Shown piece by piece: positions 31,001 to 37,916 of a DNA stretch of 64,000 bases. A program made the position numbers and the translations under genes. The first letter of the stretch is position 1. Every line of letters begins with the position of its first letter. This stretch comes from Rhodanobacter sp. C05 (GTDB taxonomy: Bacteria; Pseudomonadota; Gammaproteobacteria; Xanthomonadales; Rhodanobacteraceae). Location of the stretch: NCBI RefSeq assembly GCF_002001165.1, contig NZ_MUNQ01000007.1, positions 62,001-126,000 on the forward strand, written 5' to 3'. A model generated the notes under the pieces. That model searched no databases. It saw nothing but the letters and a program-made list of their open reading frames with translations, and was not told the DNA's origin.

Positions 31001-31409
31001 CCGCCTTCAGCTGCAGCGCGATGTACGGCACGATGCCGATCAGCACAACCACGGTGACCAGCGCCGCCAGCCCCGAATGCCGCCCCAGCCGCACCGCGAT
31101 CAGATCGGCCAGCGAACCGGCATTGTATTCGCGTACCAGTTGCACCATGCGGCGCAGGAATTTCAGCGCGAACAGGTACATCAGGATCGCCCCGACAAAC
31201 GTCGGCGGCAGCCACCAGCCGGAGCGGCTGGCCTGGGTCACGGTGCCGTAGAACGTCCACGAGGTGCAGTGGATCGCAAGCGACAGAGCGTAGACGATCG
31301 CCCAGCGCTTCTCGAACAGCTGCGGGCGACGTTCGCCGAGCAGGGCCACGCCGAACAGCAGGCCTAGCCAACACAATGCGGCAAACGCGATGACGCCTGC
31401 GCTCAACAT
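28038..31409 (-). CDS. SLC5 transporter-domain hybrid histidine kinase (CrbS/MxtR-like)
   Basis: 1123-residue inner-membrane sensor. Residues about 1-490 form a sodium/solute-symporter (SLC5/PutP-like) domain of many helices (WTFYGTVTQASRSGWWLPPT onward). A STAC-like cytoplasmic helical segment (about 510-590) and a PAS domain (LENMSQGICVVDAELQLVAW) follow, then a coiled coil. HisKA has His761 in VTHDLMQPLHAAQLF, and the HATPase motifs are NFLSNALRYA, DTGPGIAPGE and GLGLGLSIA. A C-terminal receiver has Asp1031 in LHILDFHLDGG. This is the CrbS/MxtR architecture that senses acetate-type signals. The NarL regulator at 26968 is the likely partner. Confidence 0.92.
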   Translation of the reverse strand: MLSAGVIAFAALCWLGLLFGVALLGERRPQLFEKRWAIVYALSLAIHCTSWTFYGTVTQASRSGWWLPPTFVGAILMYLFALKFLRRMVQLVREYNAGSLADLIAVRLGRHSGLAALVTVVVLIGIVPYIALQLKAVAMSYGILSHGQLAESEPWQDSALYVALLMALFAMLFGTRRASTMAHNRGLVLAMAFESLFKLGAMLALGTLLFAALPAGLPVNLPPPPDSSGFPALILLGALAMFTMPHQFYAGIVECRNDGHLRSARWLFPLYLLLISLPILPLARMGDALLGPSGVSSDMYVLALPMARGEHGLALIAFLGGLSAATSMVVIATLTLSLMVVNHFIAPLRVKAGWGRDEHGDLRGELLNHRRVAILVVILLAWAYSRVLARNEALADIGAISFSALAGLTPALLAAVYRPQLGSRAVMAGLAAGTLVWVYAVLPSLLPSALPWLHVGPFGLRWLAPDDLLGLGDWNRLGRAVVVSLAANAAVMLAVAGSRYGRATHAVSVGHVGVAELRALAARFLPSERVEHLFINAPVAGSAGSARVAEVEHELAAVIGAASARLLLEVVHRQGRDDLDTVVAIVGEAAQDLRFNQRVLEAALENMSQGICVVDAELQLVAWNSPYARLFNYPPELLQVGRSVAELTRYNIDAGMLGPGEVERRVQQRLTHMRAGTRHLSERRFPDGTIVEIRGNPMPGGGFVATFTDVTAFRQAEGSLKRVNETLELRVEERTRALAAASAEAQGANEAKSRFLTAVTHDLMQPLHAAQLFAHSLTERGADATTAHHLNGALAATEGLLAGLLDIARLEGGRLHPQPRAFPLAEVLDPLAAEFRAIALDRGVRFDVVGTRAWVQSDPQLLRRVLQNFLSNALRYAERGRVLLGVRRRGDQLRVEVWDTGPGIAPGEQQLIFQEFRRGSAAGGQGLGLGLSIAQRMAGLLGHPLGLRSWPGRGSVFDLSMPMARAAIPLPPIADAQQSLTAGRALVLDNEPAALAALSSLLTSWGWHVHAARNAEQALAAPWRPDLHILDFHLDGGDTGFDVWHQLRELHADVPTVMLTADRDGELRQRLLDAGVGVLYKPLKPLALRQLLQRVVAGAVESSCYQRAEPSPWPQHSPSDKAC

Positions 31410-31422
31410 GGCATCCGCACCT

Positions 31423-31449
31423 GTGGGAGCGACTTCAGTCGCGATGCTC
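31423..31449. repeat. REP-like palindrome
   Basis: GTGGGAGCGACTTCAGTCGC followed by GATGCTC, containing GCGACT-TC-AGTCGC. This GTGGGAGCG-CTTCAG-CGC pattern is the common REP module of xanthomonads and pseudomonads. It lies just upstream of the kinase start. Confidence 0.7.
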
Positions 31450-31760
31450 CGTTATTGCCACGGCTTTTCAGCTTTTCGGCTTTCCACCGAGTGCGGGCCA
31501 GGATGGCCCGCTGCCCTACCCGGGGCCCCTGTGCGGCGGTGAGTCGGGGTCGACAGGCCGCGCAGCGGGAGTCGACAGGGATGTCGACTCCTTTTCGCTC
31601 GGACAGGAGTCCGATCGAAAAGCCCGGCCCCGGCTCACGGACTTGCCGGGCATGAATGCCCGGCAAGCGCCAAGCGGGGTGTCGTTTTCTCTTGGTTACT
31701 TCTCTTTTGGACAAGCAAAAGAGAAGTAACTCGCCCTCCGCAGGAGGACGAAAGCTCTTC
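31450..31760. repeat. composite hairpin-rich intergenic repeat
   Basis: About 300 bases with at least four nested inverted repeats. These are GAGTCGACA/TGTCGACTC (about 31569-31590), CTTTTCG.../CGAAAAG (about 31591-31622), CTTGCCGGGCAT/ATGCCCGGCAAG (31643-31668) and GTTACTTCTCTTTT/AAAAGAGAAGTAAC (31695-31730). The GGTTACTT...AAGTAACTCGCCC module is a widely recurring xanthomonad intergenic element. It is often mis-annotated as short ORFs, and no convincing coding frame exists here. It separates the sensor kinase from the PHB depolymerase. Confidence 0.75.
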
Positions 31761-31814
31761 ACGCATTCGCAGTACCGAGCAACCCTCAAGACCAAGAGCG
31801 CCCCCTCACCCCAA

Positions 31815-31844
31815 CCCTCTCTCCCGACGTTGTCGGGGAGAGGG
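31815..31844. repeat. CCCTCTCTCCC/GGGGAGAGGG inverted repeat
   Basis: Inverted repeat CCCTCTCTCCCGAC / GTCGGGGAGAGGG followed by AGTAAAAG. It is a common intergenic module related to the one at 20815. It lies 22 bases after the depolymerase stop codon on the minus strand and may act as its 3' boundary. Confidence 0.6.
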
Positions 31845-31865
31845 AGTAAAAGCGAAGAGCCAACA

Positions 31866-32903
31866 TCAATGCCCCGCTGGCAACCCCAGCGCCCGCACCG
31901 CGTTCACCAGCCAGCGCAGCTGCACGCCCTGGCGGCTGTCGTAGTCGGCTCCGGAATATCCCCACCAGTCCCAGCATGCTTGCGGATTCAAGGGCGCGAA
32001 ACTTGCGCGGGTCTGAGGATATAGCACGGCCACATCGTAGACATCGGCCCAGCGGTTGAAGCCGGCGTCTTTCACGAACGCCTCGCCCACTGCGTCGGCG
32101 TTCTGCTTGCAACCGTGGAACGCGACCACCAGGCCGCACGGCTTGCCGGCGAGGCAGTCCGGTGGCAGGTAGACGTAACCGGTCTTCGCCAGCAACGCAT
32201 CGGCTCCATCAGGGCGCAGTGCATCCTGGTCGAACATGCGCAATTCACCACGTGCCTGCGCGGCCGCGTGGGCCGGCTTGCCGAACATCTGCGCGAAGAT
32301 TTCACCGGCAGCATCGAAGCCGCAATGACCGAGATACGGCGCGACCGATTTGTCGCAGTCATCGCCGCTCGCCACCACCGGCAGGTTGTGCGCGAACGCG
32401 CGCTGGCCGTCGTCATGCACCTGCATGCCGCTCAGGCCGGGCGTGTTGTCGCGCAATTTCTCGTAGAAATGCGCACCCGCCTCCGCCACCGCCGGCGCCA
32501 CCACTGCGTCGGCGCTGCCGTGCAACAGATAGACATGGGCATGCGCGAGATCCTTCAACGGACCGATCTCGCCAGCGGCGGCACGTTTGGTGGCACTCGC
32601 CACCAGTGCGCCGACATCCGGCGCCGGTACACCCTTCATGCAACTGCCCAGCGCAGCCTCGAGCTTGCCGCCGGCGCAACCGAAAGGACCGCCGGCAACC
32701 AGGGCCGCGTTCGGGAACAGCTCCGGATACGCCAGCTGCGCCTGCGTCGCCATATAGGCTCCGGACGAAAGCCCGGCCACGGCGACCCGCGACGGATCGA
32801 GCTTCAGCTTCGGCAGGGAACCTGCCGGCTGGGCTGCACAGGCGCTGCCGCTGGCCAGCAGCAGCGACAGACCGAACGAGCGGATCCAGGCTTTCAATGA
32901 CAT
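31866..32903 (-). CDS. secreted poly(3-hydroxybutyrate) depolymerase, type II (circularly permuted) catalytic domain
   Basis: 345-residue PHB depolymerase-family esterase with a signal peptide (MSLKAWIRSFGLSLLLASGS, cleavage near ACAA|QP). The nucleophile Ser46 in AVAGLSSGAYMA comes only about 20 residues into the mature protein. Asp132 (LHGSADAVV), His172 (FAHNLP) and a C-terminal oxyanion-type HGC (Cys265 in VVAFHGCKQNADAV) follow. This Ser-Asp-His-oxyanion order is the permuted type II arrangement. No linker or substrate-binding domain follows, so it is a single-domain enzyme. 98 bases downstream of the TonB receptor gene on the same strand and probably co-transcribed. Ester polymers other than PHB remain possible substrates. 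Confidence 0.85.
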   Translation of the reverse strand: MSLKAWIRSFGLSLLLASGSACAAQPAGSLPKLKLDPSRVAVAGLSSGAYMATQAQLAYPELFPNAALVAGGPFGCAGGKLEAALGSCMKGVPAPDVGALVASATKRAAAGEIGPLKDLAHAHVYLLHGSADAVVAPAVAEAGAHFYEKLRDNTPGLSGMQVHDDGQRAFAHNLPVVASGDDCDKSVAPYLGHCGFDAAGEIFAQMFGKPAHAAAQARGELRMFDQDALRPDGADALLAKTGYVYLPPDCLAGKPCGLVVAFHGCKQNADAVGEAFVKDAGFNRWADVYDVAVLYPQTRASFAPLNPQACWDWWGYSGADYDSRQGVQLRWLVNAVRALGLPAGH

Positions 32904-33001
32904 CGACGATCTCCATGGTTCGACAACGGCACTCGCCGAGTATGCAGCGGGTTCATGCGATGCCTCCACGGCATGAACTCTCCTACATCAGGCTCGACGG
33001 A

Positions 33002-35233
33002 TCAGAACGTATAACGCGCGCTGAGAGTCACCATGCGCGGTGCGCCGTAGTAACCGGTGACGATGCCCAGCGCGGCAATGTTGTAGCCAGTGGTGCGATA
33101 CGACTTGTTGGCGAGATTGGTGCCCTGCAGGCTCAGCGTCCACGGCGTGTTGATCTGCCAGATCAGGCCGGCGTTCCACAGGCCGTAGGCCGGCTGCGCG
33201 ATCAGCGGCGAGAGGGTGGTCTCCGGATACACCATGCTCTGGTAGGTGTAGTTGATGCGCGCAGTAAGGCTGCCACCGTTGGGCAGTGGCTGTGTTCTAT
33301 CCAGTGACAGGGCGCCGGAGAACTTCGGTGCGTTGGTGAATTTCTGCGTGTCAGCAATGTTGACGCCGCTGCTGAGGAACTGGGTGTACTTGGTGTGCAT
33401 CCAGGCGAAGTTGCCGCTGAGCGTCCAGTTTTCCACCGGCTTCCAGGCGAACTCCTCTTCCAGGCCATCGATATGGCCCTTGCCGGCATTGGTGAAGTCG
33501 CCGAAGAAGCCCTGGCTGCCATTCGGCAAGGTGTAGGAGGTGAACACCGACAGCTGGATGTTCGAATAGATATTGTGGAACAGCGCCGTGTTCATCATCA
33601 ACGCGTCGTCGAGGAAGGTCATCTTGCTGCCCAGCTCGAACGACTGCACCTTCTCGTCCTCGATCGGTCGGCACGAGGTGGGAATCGCCGCGCAGTTCGC
33701 ACGGATGTTGTAGCCGCCCGAATGGAAGCCGGTGCTGTAACTGCCGTAGAGCTTGACGTTGTCGTTGAGGCTCCAGTCCAGCGAGACCTTTGGCGAGGCA
33801 TTGTTCGAGGTGTGCGAACCGGAGAAATCGGCCAGCACGGCGATCGGCGTGGTGAAGCTTTCGTTGGCGTAACCGTAGTTCTGGATCAGCGCACCCTTGG
33901 TCTCGCGGGTGAGGCGTGCACCCACGTCGAGGCTCAGGCTCGGGCTGATGTCCCAGGTGAAATCGCCATAGGCAGCGAGGCTGCGCGTGCTGATGCGCCC
34001 ACCCGTGCTGCCGTACTGCGAATAGCCCAGCGTGGAGTAAGGCGGCGAACCGAGGAAGATATTGTCGATCTCGCCGCTGGCCGAACCGTTGAAGTAGTAC
34101 AGGCCGGTCACACCATGCACGCTGCTGCCGGAGTCGTAATTGGCCTGCAGTTCTTCGCTGAACTGGTGATCCTTGTAGATCGCGCTCACGTCTGCGATCT
34201 TCTCCGGCAACGTGTCGAAGTCGATGTTGGTGTCGGTCGACGAGCCGCGCACCGCGGTAACCGATTTCAGGGTCCAGTCCTGGCTGGCGATCCAGTTCAT
34301 CGTGAGCGCAGTGCCGTAGAGCTTGGTGTGGTTGACCTGCGGCATGCCGCTGCGCGTGTCGTAATCGCTGGAGAGCGGCGCATAGGTCGGATCGAACATA
34401 TTGCCGATCAGCATCTTCGCGCCGCGCGGATTGGAATTGTCGCGCACGCCGTCCACCGACAACTGGGCATTGAAGGTGCTCGACGGGAAGAAGCCGAGCG
34501 TGGCGCGTGCGGCATTGGTGTTCTTGTTGCCGTTGCGGCTGCCGCCGAGCAAGTCGGTACCGAAGCCGTCGTTGTGCTCGCTGGCATAGGCAATGCGTCC
34601 ACGCCACACGCCGTCGGCACTGGCGCCGCCCACGCTGGCCTTGACGTCTTTCTCGCCATGCGTGCCGATGGTCGTCTCCACCGAGCCTTCGGTCTTGGTC
34701 GGCAGCGGCGCGGACACGTACTTGATCGCGCCACCGATGGTGTTCTTGCCGTACAGGCTGCCCTGCGGGCCACGCAACACCTCGATGCGGCTGACGTCGA
34801 ACACGTCGAGCATGGTGCCCTGCGGGCGCGCCATATACACGTCATCGAGGTAGATGCCGACCGCCGGATCGAAACCCCAGGTCGGATCGGCCTGACCGAC
34901 GCCGCGGATATAGGCGGTAAGCGTGGTGTTGGAACCGCGCGCCGCGTAGATCTGCAGCGAGGGCACCTTGCCCTGCAGGTCGGCGAGGTTCTGCACGTTC
35001 TGCTTGTACAGCGAGTCCGCGGTGAACGCGCTCACCGCGATCGGCACGTCCTGCAGGGTCTCTTCACGCTTGCGCGCGGTCACCGTGATCTGGCCGAGCT
35101 GCTTGGCGTTGACCGGCTTGCCCTGCTCGGTCGGCGTACTGGTGTCGCTGCTTTGCTGTGCATACAGCGGTGCGGCAAACAGCAGCCCAGTCGTCGCCAG
35201 ACCAATCGCCAGACTCAGATACGTGCGCTTCAT
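33002..35233 (-). CDS. TonB-dependent outer membrane receptor
   Basis: 743-residue TonB-dependent receptor. It has a signal peptide (MKRTYLSLAIGLATTGLLFA, cleavage near LYA|QQ), a TonB box region QITVTARKREETLQDVPIAV, and a plug domain with YIRGVGQADPTWGFDPAVGI and VLRGPQGSLYGKNTIGGAI. The 22-strand barrel ends with the terminal phenylalanine (VTLSARYTF). The VTARKREETLQDVPIAVSAF opening is that of receptors for organic compounds rather than classical siderophores. It precedes the PHB depolymerase on the same strand and is divergent from the GntP permease, so uptake of oligohydroxyalkanoates is proposed, but the substrate is unproven. Confidence 0.93.
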   Translation of the reverse strand: MKRTYLSLAIGLATTGLLFAAPLYAQQSSDTSTPTEQGKPVNAKQLGQITVTARKREETLQDVPIAVSAFTADSLYKQNVQNLADLQGKVPSLQIYAARGSNTTLTAYIRGVGQADPTWGFDPAVGIYLDDVYMARPQGTMLDVFDVSRIEVLRGPQGSLYGKNTIGGAIKYVSAPLPTKTEGSVETTIGTHGEKDVKASVGGASADGVWRGRIAYASEHNDGFGTDLLGGSRNGNKNTNAARATLGFFPSSTFNAQLSVDGVRDNSNPRGAKMLIGNMFDPTYAPLSSDYDTRSGMPQVNHTKLYGTALTMNWIASQDWTLKSVTAVRGSSTDTNIDFDTLPEKIADVSAIYKDHQFSEELQANYDSGSSVHGVTGLYYFNGSASGEIDNIFLGSPPYSTLGYSQYGSTGGRISTRSLAAYGDFTWDISPSLSLDVGARLTRETKGALIQNYGYANESFTTPIAVLADFSGSHTSNNASPKVSLDWSLNDNVKLYGSYSTGFHSGGYNIRANCAAIPTSCRPIEDEKVQSFELGSKMTFLDDALMMNTALFHNIYSNIQLSVFTSYTLPNGSQGFFGDFTNAGKGHIDGLEEEFAWKPVENWTLSGNFAWMHTKYTQFLSSGVNIADTQKFTNAPKFSGALSLDRTQPLPNGGSLTARINYTYQSMVYPETTLSPLIAQPAYGLWNAGLIWQINTPWTLSLQGTNLANKSYRTTGYNIAALGIVTGYYGAPRMVTLSARYTF

Positions 35234-35435
35234 GACTTCCCCTTCCGGCTAGGCGCATCCATTGCTGATGGATGCAGGCAGTGACGCAGCCATCGACGAT
35301 GGATGCTGATGCGACGAAGAGTAGGCAGCCGGCGCCGGCACGACACTTGTACCTTCGTACAGTGCCCGCGCAGCCGGTACGCGCCGATACTCGGCCCTCG
35401 TCGATTCCGACCTTGTCTCCCGAGGATCCGCAAGG
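35234..35435. promoter_or_regulatory. divergent promoter region between TonB receptor and GntP permease
   Basis: 202 bases hold both divergent promoters. Repeated ATTGCTGATGGATGCAGGC / ATCGACGATGGATGCTGATG-like units (GATGGATGC occurs at about 35266 and 35295) could be operator half-sites. No confident -10/-35 was assigned. Confidence 0.4.
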
Positions 35436-36833
35436 ATGGCATTCCTGATCGTGCTGGCCGCACTGTGTTTCCTGATGTTCGCGGCCTACCGCGGCTACAG
35501 CGTGATCCTGTTCGCACCGATCGCCGCGCTCGGCGCAGTACTGCTGACCGAGCCGGCACTGGTCGCGCCGATGTTCACCGGCCTGTTCATGGACAAGATG
35601 GTCGGCTTCCTCAAGCTGTACTTCCCGGTGTTCATGCTCGGCGCGGTGTTCGGCAAGCTGATCGAACTGTCCGGTTTCTCCAAGGCGATCGTCGCCGCCA
35701 CCATCGGCCTGGTCGGGCGCAGCCGCGCGATCCTGTCGATCGTGCTGGTGTGTGCGCTGCTGACCTACGGCGGCGTGTCGCTGTTCGTGGTGGTGTTCGC
35801 GGTGTATCCGTTTGGGGCCGAGCTGTTCCGCGCCAGCAACATTCCGAAGCGGCTGATCCCCGGCACCATCGCGCTGGGCGCATTCACCTTCACCATGGAT
35901 TCGCTGCCGGGCACGCCGCAGATCCAGAACATCATCCCCACCGCGTTCTTCGGTACCAACGCGTGGGCGGCGCCGTGGCTGGGCACGATCGGCGCGGTAT
36001 TTATCCTGATCGTGGGTCTGGCGTACCTGGAATCGCGTCGGCGCAAGGCTGCCGCCGCGGGTGAAGGCTATGGCGACAGCCTGGTCAACGAACCGGCGCC
36101 GTTCGAGTACGCCAAGCTCGCCCATCCGCTGGTCGCGCTGTTGCCGCTGGTGCTGGTCGGTATCTGCAACAAGCTGTTCACCGAACTTATTCCGCGCGTC
36201 TACGGCACAACCCAGTCGTTCCTGCCCAGCGTGGTGGGCGACGTCAAACCGGTGGTGCAGGAAGTAGCCAAGATCGCCGCGATCTGGGCGGTGGAAGGGG
36301 CGTTGCTGGTCGGCATCCTGTGCGTGCTCGCATTTGCGTGGCGGCCGGTGATCCGCCAGTTCGCCGACGGCAGCAAGGCAGCGGTCGGTGGCGCGTTGCT
36401 GGCCTCGATGAATACCGCCTCGGAATACGGCTTCGGCGCGGTGATCGCCGCCCTGCCCGGTTTCAAGCTGGTCGCCGATGCGTTGCACACGATTCCGAAC
36501 CCGCTGGTGAACGAGGCGGTCACGGTGACCGCGCTGGCCGGCATCACCGGTTCGGCCTCCGGCGGCATGGGCATCGCGCTGGCGGCGATGGCGGACACCT
36601 TCATCGCCAATGCGCATGCGGCCGGCATTCCGCTGGAGGTGATGCACCGGGTCGCCGCGATGGCCTCCGGCGGCATGGACACGCTGCCGCACAACGGCGC
36701 CGTGATCACCCTGCTGGCGGTGACCGGGCTGACCCATCGGCAGTCCTACAAGGACATTTTCGCAATCACCGTGGTCAAGACGCTGGCCGTGCTGGTGGTG
36801 ATCGCGACTTACTACGTGACTGGTCTGATCTAG
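35436..36833 (+). CDS. GntP-family permease
   Basis: 465-residue inner-membrane symporter of the GntP/ArsB-NhaD-like superfamily with about 12 helices. Recognisable segments are VFMLGAVFGKLIELSGFSKA, ALLTYGGVSLFVVVFAVYPF, FTMDSLPGTPQIQNIIPTAF and the C-terminal GSASGGMGIALAAMADTFI and AAMASGGMDTLPHNGAVITL. This subgroup frequently neighbours 3-hydroxybutyrate dehydrogenase genes and is a candidate hydroxybutyrate or gluconate-like carboxylate carrier. Shine-Dalgarno AAGG just before the ATG at 35436. Divergent from the TonB receptor and PHB depolymerase pair, followed by a secreted lipase gene. Confidence 0.9.
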   Translation: MAFLIVLAALCFLMFAAYRGYSVILFAPIAALGAVLLTEPALVAPMFTGLFMDKMVGFLKLYFPVFMLGAVFGKLIELSGFSKAIVAATIGLVGRSRAILSIVLVCALLTYGGVSLFVVVFAVYPFGAELFRASNIPKRLIPGTIALGAFTFTMDSLPGTPQIQNIIPTAFFGTNAWAAPWLGTIGAVFILIVGLAYLESRRRKAAAAGEGYGDSLVNEPAPFEYAKLAHPLVALLPLVLVGICNKLFTELIPRVYGTTQSFLPSVVGDVKPVVQEVAKIAAIWAVEGALLVGILCVLAFAWRPVIRQFADGSKAAVGGALLASMNTASEYGFGAVIAALPGFKLVADALHTIPNPLVNEAVTVTALAGITGSASGGMGIALAAMADTFIANAHAAGIPLEVMHRVAAMASGGMDTLPHNGAVITLLAVTGLTHRQSYKDIFAITVVKTLAVLVVIATYYVTGLI

Positions 36834-36982
36834 CCGCCCGAAGCGGTACCACGACGTCGCTCCCCCGACCGGCGAAACGCCAGTTGACGACGCCAGCCCG
36901 ATCCGGAGCTGCCCGACTTTTCGCGCGGCTCTCCTGATTCCGTGCAAACGGAATCGTCGCGAAGCAAAGGGAGATACGAGCG

Positions 36983-37684
36983 ATGTCGATCAAAACTTGC
37001 ATTCTGGGGCTGCTGGCCCTGTTGCTGTTCATGCCGGTCATGGCGCTGCATGCCACCTGCCATGACACGGTGGTGATGGTGCACGGCAATACCGGCAGCC
37101 CTACCGATTTCCAGAACACCTACAACCTCCTGCGCCAGAGCGGCTGGAGCGATGCACAGATCATCGCGCCGGCCTGGGGCAACGCCTTCTGCGCTGCCTG
37201 CAACGACCACAACGGCAGCGAGGAGACTCCGGTGGCCAACGCGATCACCAGCGCCATCGCCACCTCCTGCAGCGGGCACATCGACGTGATCGGCCACTCG
37301 ATGGGGGTCACTTTGGCAATGCGTGAAATCGACAAGCTGGGCGTGGCCGGCAAAGTCGACGTGTTCATTGGCATCGCAGGCGCAGTGCACGGGCTGTGGT
37401 CGTGCGGCATGTATCCGTTCAACGTCGCCAACGCCACCTGCGGCTACTACGGGTTGTCCGTGCACAGTCCGTTCCTGCTGGGCATCGCCGGGCATCGCTT
37501 CGGCGTGCGCATGTATTCGATGAAATCGTGGACCGACGAGATCAACTGTGCCACGGGCACCTGCATCGTTGACGGCGTGCACACCTCGACGATTCAGGGT
37601 GAGAACTCCAGTTTCGACTATCCCTATGGCCACTATCAGCTGTTGTTCCTGACTGCTGCCGATCAGGTGAGCCTGCTGCAGTAA
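36983..37684 (+). CDS. secreted alpha/beta-hydrolase, class 2 lipase family
   Basis: 233-residue exported hydrolase with a signal peptide (MSIKTCILGLLALLLFMPVM, cleavage near ALHA|TC). It has the oxyanion strand VVMVHGNTGSP, nucleophile Ser106 in VIGHSMGVTLAM and a late histidine in YGHYQLLF (His217). Many cysteines (Cys26, 70, 73, 96 and several later) suggest disulfides in the periplasm or outside. The lipase-like HSMG box and fold resemble EstB-type lipases and, more distantly, the PhaZ7 nPHB depolymerase. With a PHB depolymerase and permease next door, polyester or lipid oligomers are candidate substrates (inference). 149 bases after the permease gene on the same strand. Confidence 0.8.
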   Translation: MSIKTCILGLLALLLFMPVMALHATCHDTVVMVHGNTGSPTDFQNTYNLLRQSGWSDAQIIAPAWGNAFCAACNDHNGSEETPVANAITSAIATSCSGHIDVIGHSMGVTLAMREIDKLGVAGKVDVFIGIAGAVHGLWSCGMYPFNVANATCGYYGLSVHSPFLLGIAGHRFGVRMYSMKSWTDEINCATGTCIVDGVHTSTIQGENSSFDYPYGHYQLLFLTAADQVSLLQ

Positions 37685-37849
37685 CGCCGCCGGCGGGCGC
37701 GTGACGGCAACGCCCGCGCCCGCTGACGCCACAACTCCTGCCCCAGCCGACGGGTCTGCATGGCCCGGATGCTGCGTTCCAGGCTGCCCGCTTGATGCAG
37801 CTGCCTGAACCTGTTTGCAGCGATACAGGCAAGTCGTCACATAAGTACG

Positions 37850-37855
37850 TATAAT
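37850..37855 (+). promoter_or_regulatory. candidate -10 box for typA
   Basis: A perfect TATAAT 62 bases before the typA start. The -35 region 17 bases upstream (AGGCAA) is poor, suggesting an activator or extended contacts. Confidence 0.5.
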
Positions 37856-37859
37856 CCTC

Positions 37860-37881
37860 GGGTTAATCCTTCTGTTAACCC
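37860..37881 (+). promoter_or_regulatory. palindrome at the presumed typA transcription start
   Basis: Perfect 7-base inverted repeat GGGTTAA / TTAACCC with an 8-base spacer, starting 4 bases after the -10 box. It could be an operator or a 5' leader hairpin. The regulator is unknown. Confidence 0.45.
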
Positions 37882-37916
37882 ACGTGGTGGCTCTATGCGC
37901 CACCCGAGTCGATCCC

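Noticed and set aside
29373..31367. 664-codon frame opposite the sensor kinase
   Set aside because: Gln/Arg/His-rich antisense translation, no motif, while the minus strand has a fully recognisable kinase.
31450..31760. CRISPR-like array
   Set aside because: The repeats are nested inverted repeats of different sequence, not regularly spaced direct repeats with unique spacers.
31403..32024. Short ORFs within the repeat element near the depolymerase
   Set aside because: They translate palindromic repeat sequence; such frames are common mis-annotations in xanthomonads.
33395..35284. 629-codon frame opposite the TonB receptor
   Set aside because: Antisense shadow; the receptor on the minus strand has a signal peptide, plug and terminal phenylalanine.
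35064..36947. 627-codon minus frame across the GntP permease
   Set aside because: Shadow of the permease and receptor genes with Gln/His/Arg-rich composition.
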